Shown piece after piece: positions 7,999-15,597 of a stretch of 20,734 nucleotides of DNA. Made by a program: the position numbers and the translations under genes. The stretch comes from an uncultured Allofournierella sp. (GTDB lineage: Bacteria > Bacillota > Clostridia > Oscillospirales > Ruminococcaceae): positions 1 to 20,734 of the forward strand of contig CALWNE010000020.1 in NCBI GenBank assembly GCA_944382705.1. Direction: 5' to 3'. The notes below the pieces were generated by a model that saw nothing but the letters and a program-made list of their open reading frames with translations, ran no database searches and was not told the origin of the DNA. Within the stretch, counting starts at the first letter, position 1. Each line of letters begins with the position of its first letter.

Positions 7999-8500
7999 AG
8001 TTGAGATTTTCCTCTTCAATGTCTTTGATGGACCTGCGGTCGCTTGTTTTCCATTCAATGCGCCCGTTAGCGCTTCTTCTCATCACGACCGTAGCAGCTA
8101 AAGACGGGCTGGTGAAAATGTAATCTTTGACAAAACGAAATGTGGAGTCGATGATTCCTTTTTCCATTAATTCGCTGCGCAATAGATTAAGATTGTGGGG
8201 CATACTTGGAACCGTTGTTGCGGCAATGAAAGAATCTTTTAGTACAGCAAAACCATCTGCCACAATGACTCCCTTGGCATCCGCACCCCGCGCCGCTTGG
8301 ATATAGAACAGGATTTGACTGTCCTGCTCTTTAACGGAGCTGTCTTGGAGGGTATCAAAAATTTTATATCCAAGCGTATTTACCAGCAATTTTGCGTTGC
8401 TGATAAATTCTAGCAGCATGGCTTCGTCGTATTCGGAAATGGATGAACAAGTCGGAACGGTTCTGTTTGTCACTATAGAACGCCCGGCGGTTTTGGCCAA
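7997..8500 (-). CDS. DUF4357 domain protein, probably a 5'-truncated remnant
   Basis: The C-terminal half shows the DUF4357 pattern: GFAVLKDSFIA, an R-S-E-L-x-x-K-G-I segment, then FTSPSLAATVVMRRSANGRIEWKT. The region before it (LAKTAGRSIVTN...SEYDEAMLLEFISN) matches the linker seen in GIY-YIG nuclease-DUF4357 proteins, where a KAHxKYLES-like stretch normally precedes LAKxAGR. The reading frame continues upstream of the TTG at 8500 as LGKANQESKFYG and meets a stop at 8552-8554. The homologous part therefore begins before any good start codon, and the GIY-YIG nuclease domain is missing. No ribosome binding site supports TTG 8500. I read it as a decayed gene whose N-terminus is lost; a functional standalone DUF4357 protein is the alternative. 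Function unknown. Confidence 0.6.
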   Translation of the reverse strand: MAKTAGRSIVTNRTVPTCSSISEYDEAMLLEFISNAKLLVNTLGYKIFDTLQDSSVKEQDSQILFYIQAARGADAKGVIVADGFAVLKDSFIAATTVPSMPHNLNLLRSELMEKGIIDSTFRFVKDYIFTSPSLAATVVMRRSANGRIEWKTSDRRSIKDIEEENLN

Positions 8501-8551
8501 ACCATAGAATTTGCTCTCTTGATTGGCTTTGCCAAGTGAATGTAAATAAAT

Positions 8552-8883
8552 TTATTTCGCATTGCTTTCCTCAAACAAACCTCCACCAAGCTGTTTGACT
8601 GGAAGCAAATAAGCCAAAGCCGAAAAAATAGGAGAAAGAATACGGATTTTTAGTTGTTTATTCCGACGGAGTACAGCTGCAAAAAAGGTTAAGTGGATAG
8701 AGAAAAAAGTCGCCCCGAACACTGTTTTAAGGTGGCTTAATTTTTTAGGTGTATTTTATGAAACAGTTGTTTTTGTTCCGTATATTTATCTCGATAAACC
8801 GACATAGTTTACATAATAAATAAAGCACGGCACCGGCCTTATGGTTTATGCTCCCGGGAACTTTCTTTTTTATCGAAAGAAAA
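8552..8883. other. Gene-free, AT-rich stretch
   Basis: There is no convincing gene here. On the minus strand a frame without a good start (GTG near 8724 at best) runs to the TAA at 8552 and encodes a short hydrophobic stretch with SPIFSALAYLLPVKQ near its end. It shares its frame with the DUF4357 remnant across that stop. It may be the tail of a lost membrane protein gene or chance. Confidence 0.4.
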
Positions 8884-8901
8884 GGTTGACATCTGTGTAC
8901 C
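8884..8901 (+). promoter_or_regulatory. Operator-like site 1, overlapping the blaI -35 box
   Basis: GGTTGACATCTGTGTACC contains the dyad core ACA-TC-TGT, close to the TACAnnTGTA core bound by BlaI/MecI-type repressors. It shares 13 of 18 bases with the site at 8924. Confidence 0.5.
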
Positions 8902-8915
8902 ATAGTTGTTGTAAT
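8886..8915 (+). promoter_or_regulatory. Promoter of the blaI-blaR1 unit
   Basis: TTGACA (8886-8891) is followed after 18 bases by TGTAAT (8910-8915). Its -35 lies inside one operator-like site, and the second such site lies downstream of the start point, which suits autorepression by BlaI. Confidence 0.6.
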
Positions 8916-8923
8916 GCGGTTAA

Positions 8924-8941
8924 GGTAATCAACTGTCTACC
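8924..8941 (+). promoter_or_regulatory. Operator-like site 2, just before the blaI ribosome binding site
   Basis: GGTAATCAACTGTCTACC is a second copy of the pattern GGTnnnCA(A/T)CTGTnTACC, in direct orientation 40 bases after the first. It ends where the AAGGAGG of blaI begins. Confidence 0.45.
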
Positions 8942-8955
8942 AAAGGAGGCGTACT

Positions 8956-9336
8956 ATGAATACCATGCGATTGTCCGATAGTGAATGGCTGCTGATGAAT
9001 GCGTTGTGGGATCACTCGCCCTACACCATCACGCAGCTGGTGGAGCGACTGAGAGAGGAGACCAACTGGAGCAAACATACGGTAATTACAATGCTCTCTC
9101 GACTGGAAGCAAAGGGAGCTGTACGGCATGAGGAAGGCCAGCGGGCCAAGCAGTTTTATCCTGCGATTGACCGGGCCACCACCCAGCGACAGGAGAGTCA
9201 CAGCTTTCTTTCCCGCTTATATGGCGGCAGCTTAAAGCTGATGATAAACACATTGGTGGGCAATGACAGCCTGTCTGACGAGGAACTGGCTGCGCTGGAC
9301 GCCCTGCTGGAAAAAGCAGAGGAGGGCAAAAAATGA
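8956..9336 (+). CDS. blaI: BlaI/MecI/CopY family transcriptional repressor
   Basis: This 126-residue dimeric winged-helix repressor opens with LSDSEWLLMNALWD, the family N-terminus. The DNA-binding helices follow in TITQLVERLREETNWSKHTVITMLSRLEAKGAV (read in parts, about residues 25-57), where TVxTxLxRLxxKG is the recognition-helix pattern. An acidic C-terminal dimerisation part contains SLSDEELAALDALL. AAGGAGG sits 6 bases before the ATG. Members repress their own operon until a BlaR1-type membrane protease cleaves them; the partner gene next to it overlaps by 4 bases but is broken here. No beta-lactamase gene is present, so the regulated function is unknown. Confidence 0.9.
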   Translation: MNTMRLSDSEWLLMNALWDHSPYTITQLVERLREETNWSKHTVITMLSRLEAKGAVRHEEGQRAKQFYPAIDRATTQRQESHSFLSRLYGGSLKLMINTLVGNDSLSDEELAALDALLEKAEEGKK

Positions 9337-10882
9337 TAGCTTCAATGACAGAACTTCTTGTCACTTCGTCGGTGCTGATTCTGGTTTTGCTGGTGCTTCG
9401 CCAGCTGCTGCAAGGCCGGGTTAGCTGTATAATTTGTGGGGGCTGGCAGTGCTGCGGCTGATGCTTCCGTTTTCGTTGCCTGCAGCCAGCAGCGTGATGA
9501 ATCTGCCCACCGCTCACCAGGTGCAAGCCATTGTTGCCGGGCAAGCCATTCACATCCAGGCCGGCGGCGAGACCGTACTCCCTCTGACTGAAGCCGGAAC
9601 GGCTGCTGGGGCTGGGGAGTTTCCGCTGCTGACAGCCCTGTGGCTGATTGGTGTCCTGGCTGCGGGGGCGTGGTTTCTCTTTGTGAATCTGCGGTTTGCC
9701 CGCAAACTGCGGACGCTGGGCCGCCCGCTTGCCGTGGACTGTCCTCTTCCGGTATATCAAGTTATGGGGCTTAGTTCGCCCTGCCTGTTTGGGCTGCTGC
9801 ATCCGGCAATCTATGTTCCAGCGGAGGTGACCGGTGATGCTGCTATGATGCGGCATATCCTGGTGCACGAGGAATGCCATTGGCGGCAGAAGGATCATAT
9901 TTGGGCACTGGTACGGACGGTCTGCCTCTGCCTGTACTGGTTTGATCCGCTGGTATGGGCTGCGGCTGCGGGTTTCCCGGGAAGACTGCGAACAAGCCTG
10001 TGACGAGCGGGCAGTGGGGATGCTTGGCGAGCCGGAACGGATTGCCTACGGGCATACACTGGTATCGGTGGTGCGCCGGATGCGCAGACCAGTTTATCAG
10101 GCTGTACGGCCACTACCATGAGTACCGGGCGGCACGGTTTGCAGCGGCGCATTGCGCTCATCGTTTCCGATACCCGCACCCGCAGATGGGCGGTGATAGC
10201 TCTGGCCGTCTGTGTTGTGGTGTTGGTTGGCTGCACCTTTACCGGCAGAAAAAGTGATTCGGACCAAACTCTCACCGAGCTGGTGACCGGCACCAATTCG
10301 ACAGCCGCTTTCAATCCATATCGGGTAACCTTCGGCAGCGGGAGCGAGCCGCAGACCCCTGCTTTTGATTTGCAGCTGCTGCTGCCGGACAGCTGGGAGG
10401 TTCGTTCTGCATTGCAGGAGGATGCCAAGAGTGAGACTGCTTCGCTGGGCGGAGCCTTTGACAGTATGCTTTCTCCCATGGAAATCTACAACGGGGATGT
10501 ACTGGTGGGCACGGTGCGATACAGCCGCTACACCCCCTACGATGAAGAATCCCTCCCGCCAGAGGAAGAATATAAAACGGTTTATCCGCAACTGCGGCTC
10601 TCCAGCGTGGATATCTGGGACCCGTATACGGCGGTAAATCGGTACGACCAAGGGGAAAGCGGCATTGCAGAGGTCCTTTACAAGGATAGTGCATACATAC
10701 AGACTCACCCCAACGAAAGTATGGCAGCCGTGCCAGAGATACAGACTAAGGGCCTGCTCTGCTTCCACCGGGAGTTGGGAGTGTATATTGCACTTCGGTT
10801 TGAACCGGATCAGATACCGGATGCAGATGACCTCAATCTGATTGCAGCAAGCCTGCGAATCGAGCCTGCTGAAGAATTCTAA
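9333..10882 (+). pseudogene. blaR1: BlaR1/M56 family sensor protease, broken by three frameshifts
   Basis: BlaR1 proteins are membrane metalloproteases that sense a signal outside the cell and inactivate BlaI. The pieces are all here but in alternating frames. First, from ATG 9333, a membrane segment (MTELLVTSSVLILVLLVLRQ) goes out of frame near 9425. Second, from about 9434 to 9970, come more membrane segments and the zinc site HILVHEECHWRQKDH (HExxH intact). Third, from about 9972 to 10085, is the downstream M56 part with CEQACDERAVGMLGE and RIAYGHTLVSVVRR. Fourth, from about 10088 to 10882, come TTMSTG, a membrane segment ending VVLVGCTFTG, and an extracytoplasmic domain of about 220 residues. 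Neighbouring genes are intact, which argues for true decay rather than general sequence error. It overlaps blaI by 4 bases. Confidence 0.82.
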
Positions 10883-11202
10883 ACACATAGAAAAATCCGG
10901 CCCGGAAAAACGAGTGGATAAAAAACAATAACCCTCCGTCTAAAATAAGCTGGATACACCATAATTTGCCATTAGGTGCCCTTCCTTTTTGCATCCTTGC
11001 CATAATAAGGCCCCCTGCTGCAGGTTTTACTCTGCAACAGGGGGCCTCGTTTTTGCTCTATATTCTTTGGGGTGCTGCCCAAAGGAGAGAACTTTAAAAA
11101 ACGACCCCTGCCAAACACAAATTGCGCAGGGGGAATTGCTCTGCAAAAACAGGTGAAAAACCTTTAAAATAGAGTATTGTCCAAATTAAGGGATAGATAT
11201 TA
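10883..11202. other. Intergenic region between the broken blaR1 and the CRISPR locus
   Basis: No gene is visible. It holds one strong terminator (11007-11055) and a few unassigned hairpins such as CTTTGGG/CCCAAAG around 11064-11083 and CCCCTGC/GCAGGGG around 11104-11132. The DNA turns AT-rich toward the cas9 promoter region. Confidence 0.5.
11007..11055 (+). terminator. Terminator after the blaI-blaR1 unit
   Basis: AGGCCCCCTG pairs with CAGGGGGCCT, with TGCAG/CTGCA inside and a GTTTTACT loop. TCGTTTTT follows. Confidence 0.8.
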
Positions 11203-11211
11203 TGCTACAAT
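11203..11211 (+). promoter_or_regulatory. Candidate upstream cas9 promoter (extended -10)
   Basis: TGCTACAAT is an extended -10 match; the -35 region is poor. If used, the cas9 leader would be about 330 bases long and run through the tracrRNA gene in antisense. Confidence 0.3.
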
Positions 11212-11241
11212 GGCAATAGACCTGTTTAAAAAGCACAAAAC

Positions 11242-11270
11242 TTGTTTTGTATTGGCGGATTTTGTATAAT
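11242..11270 (+). promoter_or_regulatory. Candidate cas9 operon promoter
   Basis: TTGTTT (11242-11247) is followed after 17 bases by a perfect TATAAT (11265-11270). Transcription from about 11277 would give cas9 a leader of about 270 bases that covers the whole tracrRNA gene on the other strand. I see no better plus-strand promoter between the tracrRNA and cas9. GGGAGG at 11281 precedes only a two-codon ORF (ATG CAA TAG). Confidence 0.5.
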
Positions 11271-11355
11271 GGCATAAACAGGGAGGTTTCCTTTTTTATG
11301 CAATAGTCAAGGCGGTGCAGCATGATTTCTGCCTGCCGACGGTTATTGCAACAAA

Positions 11356-11384
11356 ACAAAAAGCCCGCCATCAGGCGAGCTTTT
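11356..11384 (-). terminator. tracrRNA terminator
   Basis: On the minus strand the 8-bp stem AGCTCGCC / GGCGGGCT has a TGAT loop and is followed by TTTTTGTTTTG. It forms the last hairpin of the tracrRNA. Confidence 0.85.
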
Positions 11385-11474
11385 GATTCACACACTGTGA
11401 AACCGGATAAACCGGCGGTTTTGGCAGGGCCGTATTTGAACCTGTCGTGTTGCTTTAGATGGTAGTCTAAAAGC
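11356..11474 (-). ncRNA. tracrRNA
   Basis: The tracrRNA pairs with CRISPR repeats, recruits RNase III and holds the crRNA in Cas9. On the minus strand 11467-11434 is an anti-repeat to repeat positions 1-32. The lower stem is repeat GUUUGA with tracr UCAAAU (one G-U), then a bulge of repeat GA against tracr AGGU, then repeat GUCGUGUU with tracr AACACGAC, one A-C mismatch, one G-U, and a further run to repeat C32. This is the same layout as the S. pyogenes duplex, whose bulge is GA against AAGU. Downstream come a short nexus-like GGC-CCU-GCC hairpin, a CCGG-based hairpin, a perfect 6-bp hairpin UUCACA-GUG-UGUGAA (11401-11387) and a terminator. About 119 nt. The 5' end is set by the promoter at 11481-11509. 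Location upstream of and antisense to cas9 is typical of type II-A. Confidence 0.93.
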
Positions 11475-11477
11475 AAC
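11449..11477. repeat. Inverted repeat at the tracrRNA 5' end
   Basis: GTTGCTTTAGA (11449-11459) and TCTAAAAGCAAC (11466-11477) are inverted copies with one extra A, around the hexamer TGGTAG. In the tracrRNA this folds the 5' half of the anti-repeat on itself. Confidence 0.75.
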
Positions 11478-11480
11478 TTT

Positions 11481-11509
11481 ATTCTAACGCAAATCCCAGT
11501 AAGTGTCAA
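11481..11509 (-). promoter_or_regulatory. tracrRNA promoter
   Basis: On the minus strand a perfect TTGACA (11509-11504) is followed by a 17-base spacer and TAGAAT (11486-11481). The start is predicted at G11474. The A/T tract at 11517-11532 lies just upstream of the -35, where an UP element would sit. Confidence 0.85.
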
Positions 11510-11516
11510 CTCTGTT

Positions 11517-11532
11517 TTAAAAAATTTTTTAA
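11517..11532. repeat. A6T6 palindrome between the tracrRNA promoter and cas9
   Basis: TTAAAAAATTTTTTAA is a perfect 16-bp palindrome ending next to the GGGAGG of cas9 and 8 bases upstream of the tracrRNA -35. It may act as an UP element for tracrRNA, as bent DNA, or as a weak hairpin near the cas9 ribosome binding site. Confidence 0.55.
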
Positions 11533-11547
11533 GGGAGGAATTTTTAC

Positions 11548-14500
11548 ATGGAACAAGGCGGCTATTACTTAGGGTTGGATATTGGTACCGAATCGGTGGG
11601 CTGGGCCGTTACCGATGAAAGCTACCACATTCAAAAACGAAAGGGCAAAGCACTGTGGGGCGTGCGGCTGTTTGATGGCGCCCAAACCGCCCAGGAACGG
11701 CGGAGCTATCGGGTGGGCAGGCGGCGCATTGAACGGCGGCGGGCTCGGCTAGATTGGCTGCAGCAGGTGTTTGCCCAGCCTGTGGGCCAGGTGGACCCGG
11801 CTTTTTTCCAGCGATTGCAGGAAAGCAAATTCCGGGAGGAGGACAAGCGGGGAGAGCATCCCCTGGGCCGCTGCACCCTGTTTGCGGATAAAAACTACTG
11901 CGATGCGGATTATTACAAGGAATACCCCACCATCTACCATCTGCGCAAAACTCTTATGGAGCAGGATGGCCCCTTTGATGTACGGCTGGTGTATCTGGCA
12001 GTGCATCATATTATGAAATACCGAGGGCATTTTTTGTACGATGATATGTCTGTACAGGAAGACAGCCTGGAAAGCGGCCTGGAGCGTTTGCGCCAGGCGG
12101 TGGAATCCCTGTGGGAAAAAACCCTGGTTTGGAAGGATGCAGGAGAAGTGGAAAAAATCCTGTGTGCCCGCAGCAGTGCCACACAAAAGGCAAAACTGCT
12201 GGCTGAGCAGTTTGAGCCTTACCCCAAGGGAGACTGCCGGGGGCCACTGCTGAAATTGCTGGCAGGTTCCAAGAATATTAAACTGAAAGACCTCTACGGC
12301 GATGATGCATTGGCCGATGCCGAGCCTGCAAGCATTAGCCTGGGGGATGAATTTGAATCTCATGCCGAAGCACTGGCTGCTCTGTTGGGGGATGACATAG
12401 AGCTGCTTTTGGCGGCAAAGCAGATTTACGACCGGGTGCTGCTGTTGCAGATGCTCAATGGGTACACCTACCCCTCCCATGCAAAGGTGGCAGAATACGA
12501 AAAACACGCACAGGACCTGAGGCTGCTGAAGGATGCTGTGCGCCAGATGCAAAACTCCCAGCTGTACCGGGAGGTATTCCACATTGCCAAGGATAAGCAC
12601 AACAACTACCCGGCTTACGCAGGTAAGGGGAATGCAAACCACCGATGCAGCTACGAAGAGTTTGCCAAGTATCTGAAGGGTGTTTTTAAAAATAGCCAAG
12701 AAGAAAGTCCGCAAATTCAGCAGATTTTGCAGCAGCTGGAACAGGGCACCTTTCTGCCTTTGCAAACCAGCAAAAACAATGGAGTAATTTCTCACCAACT
12801 TCACCAGGCAGAACTGGAATTGATTTTGGAGCGGGCGCAGCGGTATCTGCCCTTTTTGGCCCAGAAGGATGAAAGCGGCCTTACCAAAGCACAGCAGATT
12901 GTGGAGATGTTCCAATTTAAAATTCCCTACTATGTAGGCCCGCTGAACAGCAATTCTCCCCACAGCTGGGTGGTGCGTACACCGGAAAAAATCTACCCCT
13001 GGAATTTTGCCCAGGTGGTGGATTTGGAGCAGTGCCGGGAGCAGTTTATTCAGCGTATGACGGCGAAATGCAGCTATCTAGGCGAGGATATTTTGCCCAA
13101 AGATTCGCTCTTGTACACAAGCTTTATGGTGCTCAACGAGCTGAACAATCTCAAGGTGAACGGGCATCCTATCTCGGTACAGCAAAAGCAAATGCTGTAC
13201 AACCAGGTATGCCTGAGCGGTTATAAAATCACCCAAACCAAGCTGCGCAATGCCTTGCAGCTCCAGCAGCAGGACCAGCTCACCGGGCTGGATGGCCCCC
13301 TCAAGGCCACCCTTGCCCCCTGGAAGCACTACCAGTGGCTAATCCAGCGGCCCGGCGGCGTTGCTATGGCAGAGGATATAATCCGCCGCATTACCCTGTT
13401 TGGGCAGGATAAAAAACTCCTTGCCCAATGGCTGGAAAAAACCTACGGGCATCTGCTCAGCAGCGAAGAACGCACCCAGGCCCTGGCCTTTAAGGCAAGT
13501 GGCTGGGGCAAGCTGTCCAAAACATTTTTAACCGGCATCTTCCATCAGGATGAGCAAACCGGCAACCGGTATTCCATGATGGAAATGCTCTGGAATACCG
13601 GAGATAACCTGATGCAGCTGCTCAGCAGCCGGTACACCTTTGGGCAGGCAGTGGAGGAATACCGTAAACAGAAGTTTGCCAGCCAGGCCATGACCCTGGA
13701 GGACTACCTGAAGGAAAGCTATGCTTCGCCGGGCATCAAACGGGCCATTCACCAAACCTTGAGCATTGTGGCAGAGGTGGAAAAAATCATGAAATCCAAG
13801 CCCAAGCGGGTATTTGTGGAAATGGCACGGGAAGAAGGGGAAAAAGGCAAACGCACGGTTTCTCGTAAAGCGGAGCTGCAGGCGCTGTATAAAAGCTGTA
13901 AAATGCAGAATGAACAGCTCTTTTTGCAGCTGGAACAGCAGCAGGAGCAGGATTTGCGCAGGGATAAGCTCTATCTCTACTACATCCAGCTGGGCAGATG
14001 TATGTACAGCGGAGAGGTCATTGATTTGAGCCGGCTGGACAGCGATTATGACATTGACCACATCTACCCCCAAAGCAAAACCAAGGACGATAGCCTGAAC
14101 AACCGGGTGCTGGTAAAGCGAACCTTGAATGCAAACAAATCCGATTCCTACCCCATTTCCCCAGACATCCGCCAGGCCATGACCCCCTTCTGGGCGCAGT
14201 TGCACCAAAAAGGGATGATTGGCAGGGCCAAATGGGAGCGGCTTACACGCTCCACCCCCTTTACCCCCGAAGAACAGGCAGGGTTTATTGCCCGGCAGCT
14301 GGTGGAAACACGCCAGTCCAGCAAAATTGTAGCGGAGCTGCTGCAACGGCGGTTTGGTGAAAGCACCGAAATTGTGTATGTAAAGGCGGGCAATGTTTCC
14401 TCCTTCCGGCAGGACCAGCGCATTACCCTGGATGGGCGGCAGCTGCAAGCCGGCCAGTGCAAAAATCAGCACACCCAGCAGGACCCCCTGTTTGTAAAGT

Positions 14501-15597
14501 GCCGCAGCATCAACGACTTTCACCATGCAAAGGACGCGTACCTCAACATTGTGGTGGGCAATGTGTACCATGTAAAATTTACCCGCAATCCCCTTTGGTT
14601 CCTCAAGCAGGAACAGGCCCGTTACAGCCTGAACCGTATGTTTGATTTTGATGTATGCCGTGGCAAAGAGCAAGCCTGGACGGCAGGGGAGCAGGGCAGC
14701 ATTGCGGTGGTACGCCACACCATGGGCAAAAACAACATTCTGTTCAGCCGCCGTGCAGCGCCTGCATCCGGCCAGCTGTTTGACCAGAATCCCGTTGCCA
14801 AGGGCGAGGGAGAGAGCAAAACGCCCCTGAAATCCTCTGACCCTCGGTTGGTATTTGAAAAATACGGTGGCTACAACAAACTTACAACAGCCTACTTCAT
14901 TTTGGTGGAGCATACCAACAAGAAAAAACGGGTGCGCTCGCTGGAGCCGGTTCTGCTTATGCACAAGAGTTTTTACCAAAACAATCCGGAATCTTATTGC
15001 ACCCAATTCCTGAGGCTAAACAATCCGGTGGTGCTGGTGGACGAAATTCCTATCAATGCCCTGTTGGAGCTGGATGGCTTTAGAATGCATCTCTCGGGAC
15101 GAACTGGAAAGCAGGTCATATTCAAGAATGCCAATCCGCTGATTCTGGCACCCTCCTGGCACCAATATGTAAAATCCATGGAAAAATATCTGGAACGGTG
15201 TGCAAAGGCAAAAAAAGACCTGGAAATCAGCCTGTACGATGGATTAACAGCAGAACAAAACCAGCAGCTGTACGAACTTTTGCTGCAAAAGCTGGAAAAT
15301 CCCCGTTACTGTGTAAAGTTGGAAACAGCCGCTAAAACCCTTCGGGAGCAGCAACACAAATTTCAAACCCTGTCGGCGGCCAACCAATGCCGCATTCTTG
15401 TGCAGGTGCTTAACTTGTTTGCAAACAATGCGTCCAGCGCCGATTTGAAACTGCTCAACGGAAAGGCCGGTATTGGCATTCTGCTGCTGTCTAAAAATTT
15501 AAGCAATGTAAAGGATCAGTCCTTTAAGCTCATCTGCCAATCGGTCACGGGTTTTTACGAGCGGGAAATCGACCTGATGGCGGAGGTTGTGCAGTGA
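11548..15597 (+). CDS. cas9: CRISPR-associated endonuclease Cas9 (type II-A)
   Basis: This 1349-residue RNA-guided DNA nuclease cuts the target strand with HNH and the other strand with RuvC. RuvC-I has Asp11 in LGLDIGTESVGWA. The arginine-rich bridge helix is at about 51-70. The recognition lobe fills about 75-745. RuvC-II has Glu758 in KRVFVEMAREEG. HNH has Asp837-His838 in YDIDHIYPQS, with Asn852 and Asn861 matching the S. pyogenes asparagines. RuvC-III has His993 and Asp996 in DFHHAKDAYLNIVVG. The C-terminal PAM-interacting domain ends LICQSVTGFYEREIDL. All catalytic residues are present, so it should be active. GGGAGG lies 9 bases before the ATG. The type II-A call rests on csn2 and length. 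The positions of the two S. pyogenes PAM-reading arginines appear to be Leu1314 and Lys1316, so the PAM probably differs from NGG (my alignment by eye). Confidence 0.98.
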   Translation: MEQGGYYLGLDIGTESVGWAVTDESYHIQKRKGKALWGVRLFDGAQTAQERRSYRVGRRRIERRRARLDWLQQVFAQPVGQVDPAFFQRLQESKFREEDKRGEHPLGRCTLFADKNYCDADYYKEYPTIYHLRKTLMEQDGPFDVRLVYLAVHHIMKYRGHFLYDDMSVQEDSLESGLERLRQAVESLWEKTLVWKDAGEVEKILCARSSATQKAKLLAEQFEPYPKGDCRGPLLKLLAGSKNIKLKDLYGDDALADAEPASISLGDEFESHAEALAALLGDDIELLLAAKQIYDRVLLLQMLNGYTYPSHAKVAEYEKHAQDLRLLKDAVRQMQNSQLYREVFHIAKDKHNNYPAYAGKGNANHRCSYEEFAKYLKGVFKNSQEESPQIQQILQQLEQGTFLPLQTSKNNGVISHQLHQAELELILERAQRYLPFLAQKDESGLTKAQQIVEMFQFKIPYYVGPLNSNSPHSWVVRTPEKIYPWNFAQVVDLEQCREQFIQRMTAKCSYLGEDILPKDSLLYTSFMVLNELNNLKVNGHPISVQQKQMLYNQVCLSGYKITQTKLRNALQLQQQDQLTGLDGPLKATLAPWKHYQWLIQRPGGVAMAEDIIRRITLFGQDKKLLAQWLEKTYGHLLSSEERTQALAFKASGWGKLSKTFLTGIFHQDEQTGNRYSMMEMLWNTGDNLMQLLSSRYTFGQAVEEYRKQKFASQAMTLEDYLKESYASPGIKRAIHQTLSIVAEVEKIMKSKPKRVFVEMAREEGEKGKRTVSRKAELQALYKSCKMQNEQLFLQLEQQQEQDLRRDKLYLYYIQLGRCMYSGEVIDLSRLDSDYDIDHIYPQSKTKDDSLNNRVLVKRTLNANKSDSYPISPDIRQAMTPFWAQLHQKGMIGRAKWERLTRSTPFTPEEQAGFIARQLVETRQSSKIVAELLQRRFGESTEIVYVKAGNVSSFRQDQRITLDGRQLQAGQCKNQHTQQDPLFVKCRSINDFHHAKDAYLNIVVGNVYHVKFTRNPLWFLKQEQARYSLNRMFDFDVCRGKEQAWTAGEQGSIAVVRHTMGKNNILFSRRAAPASGQLFDQNPVAKGEGESKTPLKSSDPRLVFEKYGGYNKLTTAYFILVEHTNKKKRVRSLEPVLLMHKSFYQNNPESYCTQFLRLNNPVVLVDEIPINALLELDGFRMHLSGRTGKQVIFKNANPLILAPSWHQYVKSMEKYLERCAKAKKDLEISLYDGLTAEQNQQLYELLLQKLENPRYCVKLETAAKTLREQQHKFQTLSAANQCRILVQVLNLFANNASSADLKLLNGKAGIGILLLSKNLSNVKDQSFKLICQSVTGFYEREIDLMAEVVQ

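Noticed and set aside
6337..8058. 573-residue minus-strand ORF antisense to guaA
   Set aside because: It has no recognisable motif, runs through the guaA terminator region, and guaA on the plus strand is complete and highly conserved.
10097..10888. 263-residue minus-strand ORF over the last part of blaR1
   Set aside because: The plus-strand frame continues the M56 protein text (TTMSTG, membrane segment, extracytoplasmic domain), while the minus frame has no family features.
10938..10948. TCTAAAATAA near the blaR1 end resembling the anti-repeat core
   Set aside because: Only about 10 bases match, in AT-rich DNA, with no flanking similarity; expected by chance in a window this long.
11323..11466. 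47-residue plus-strand ORF across the tracrRNA gene
   Set aside because: It has no ribosome binding site, and its codons are fixed by the tracrRNA sequence on the other strand.
11548..11640. Second upstream promoter for a long tracrRNA form that could repress cas9 as in S. pyogenes
   Set aside because: No convincing -10/-35 pair is seen on the minus strand in the start of cas9.
13528..15006. 492-residue minus-strand ORF inside cas9
   Set aside because: Antisense shadow of cas9, with composition biased by the complementary codons and no start signal.
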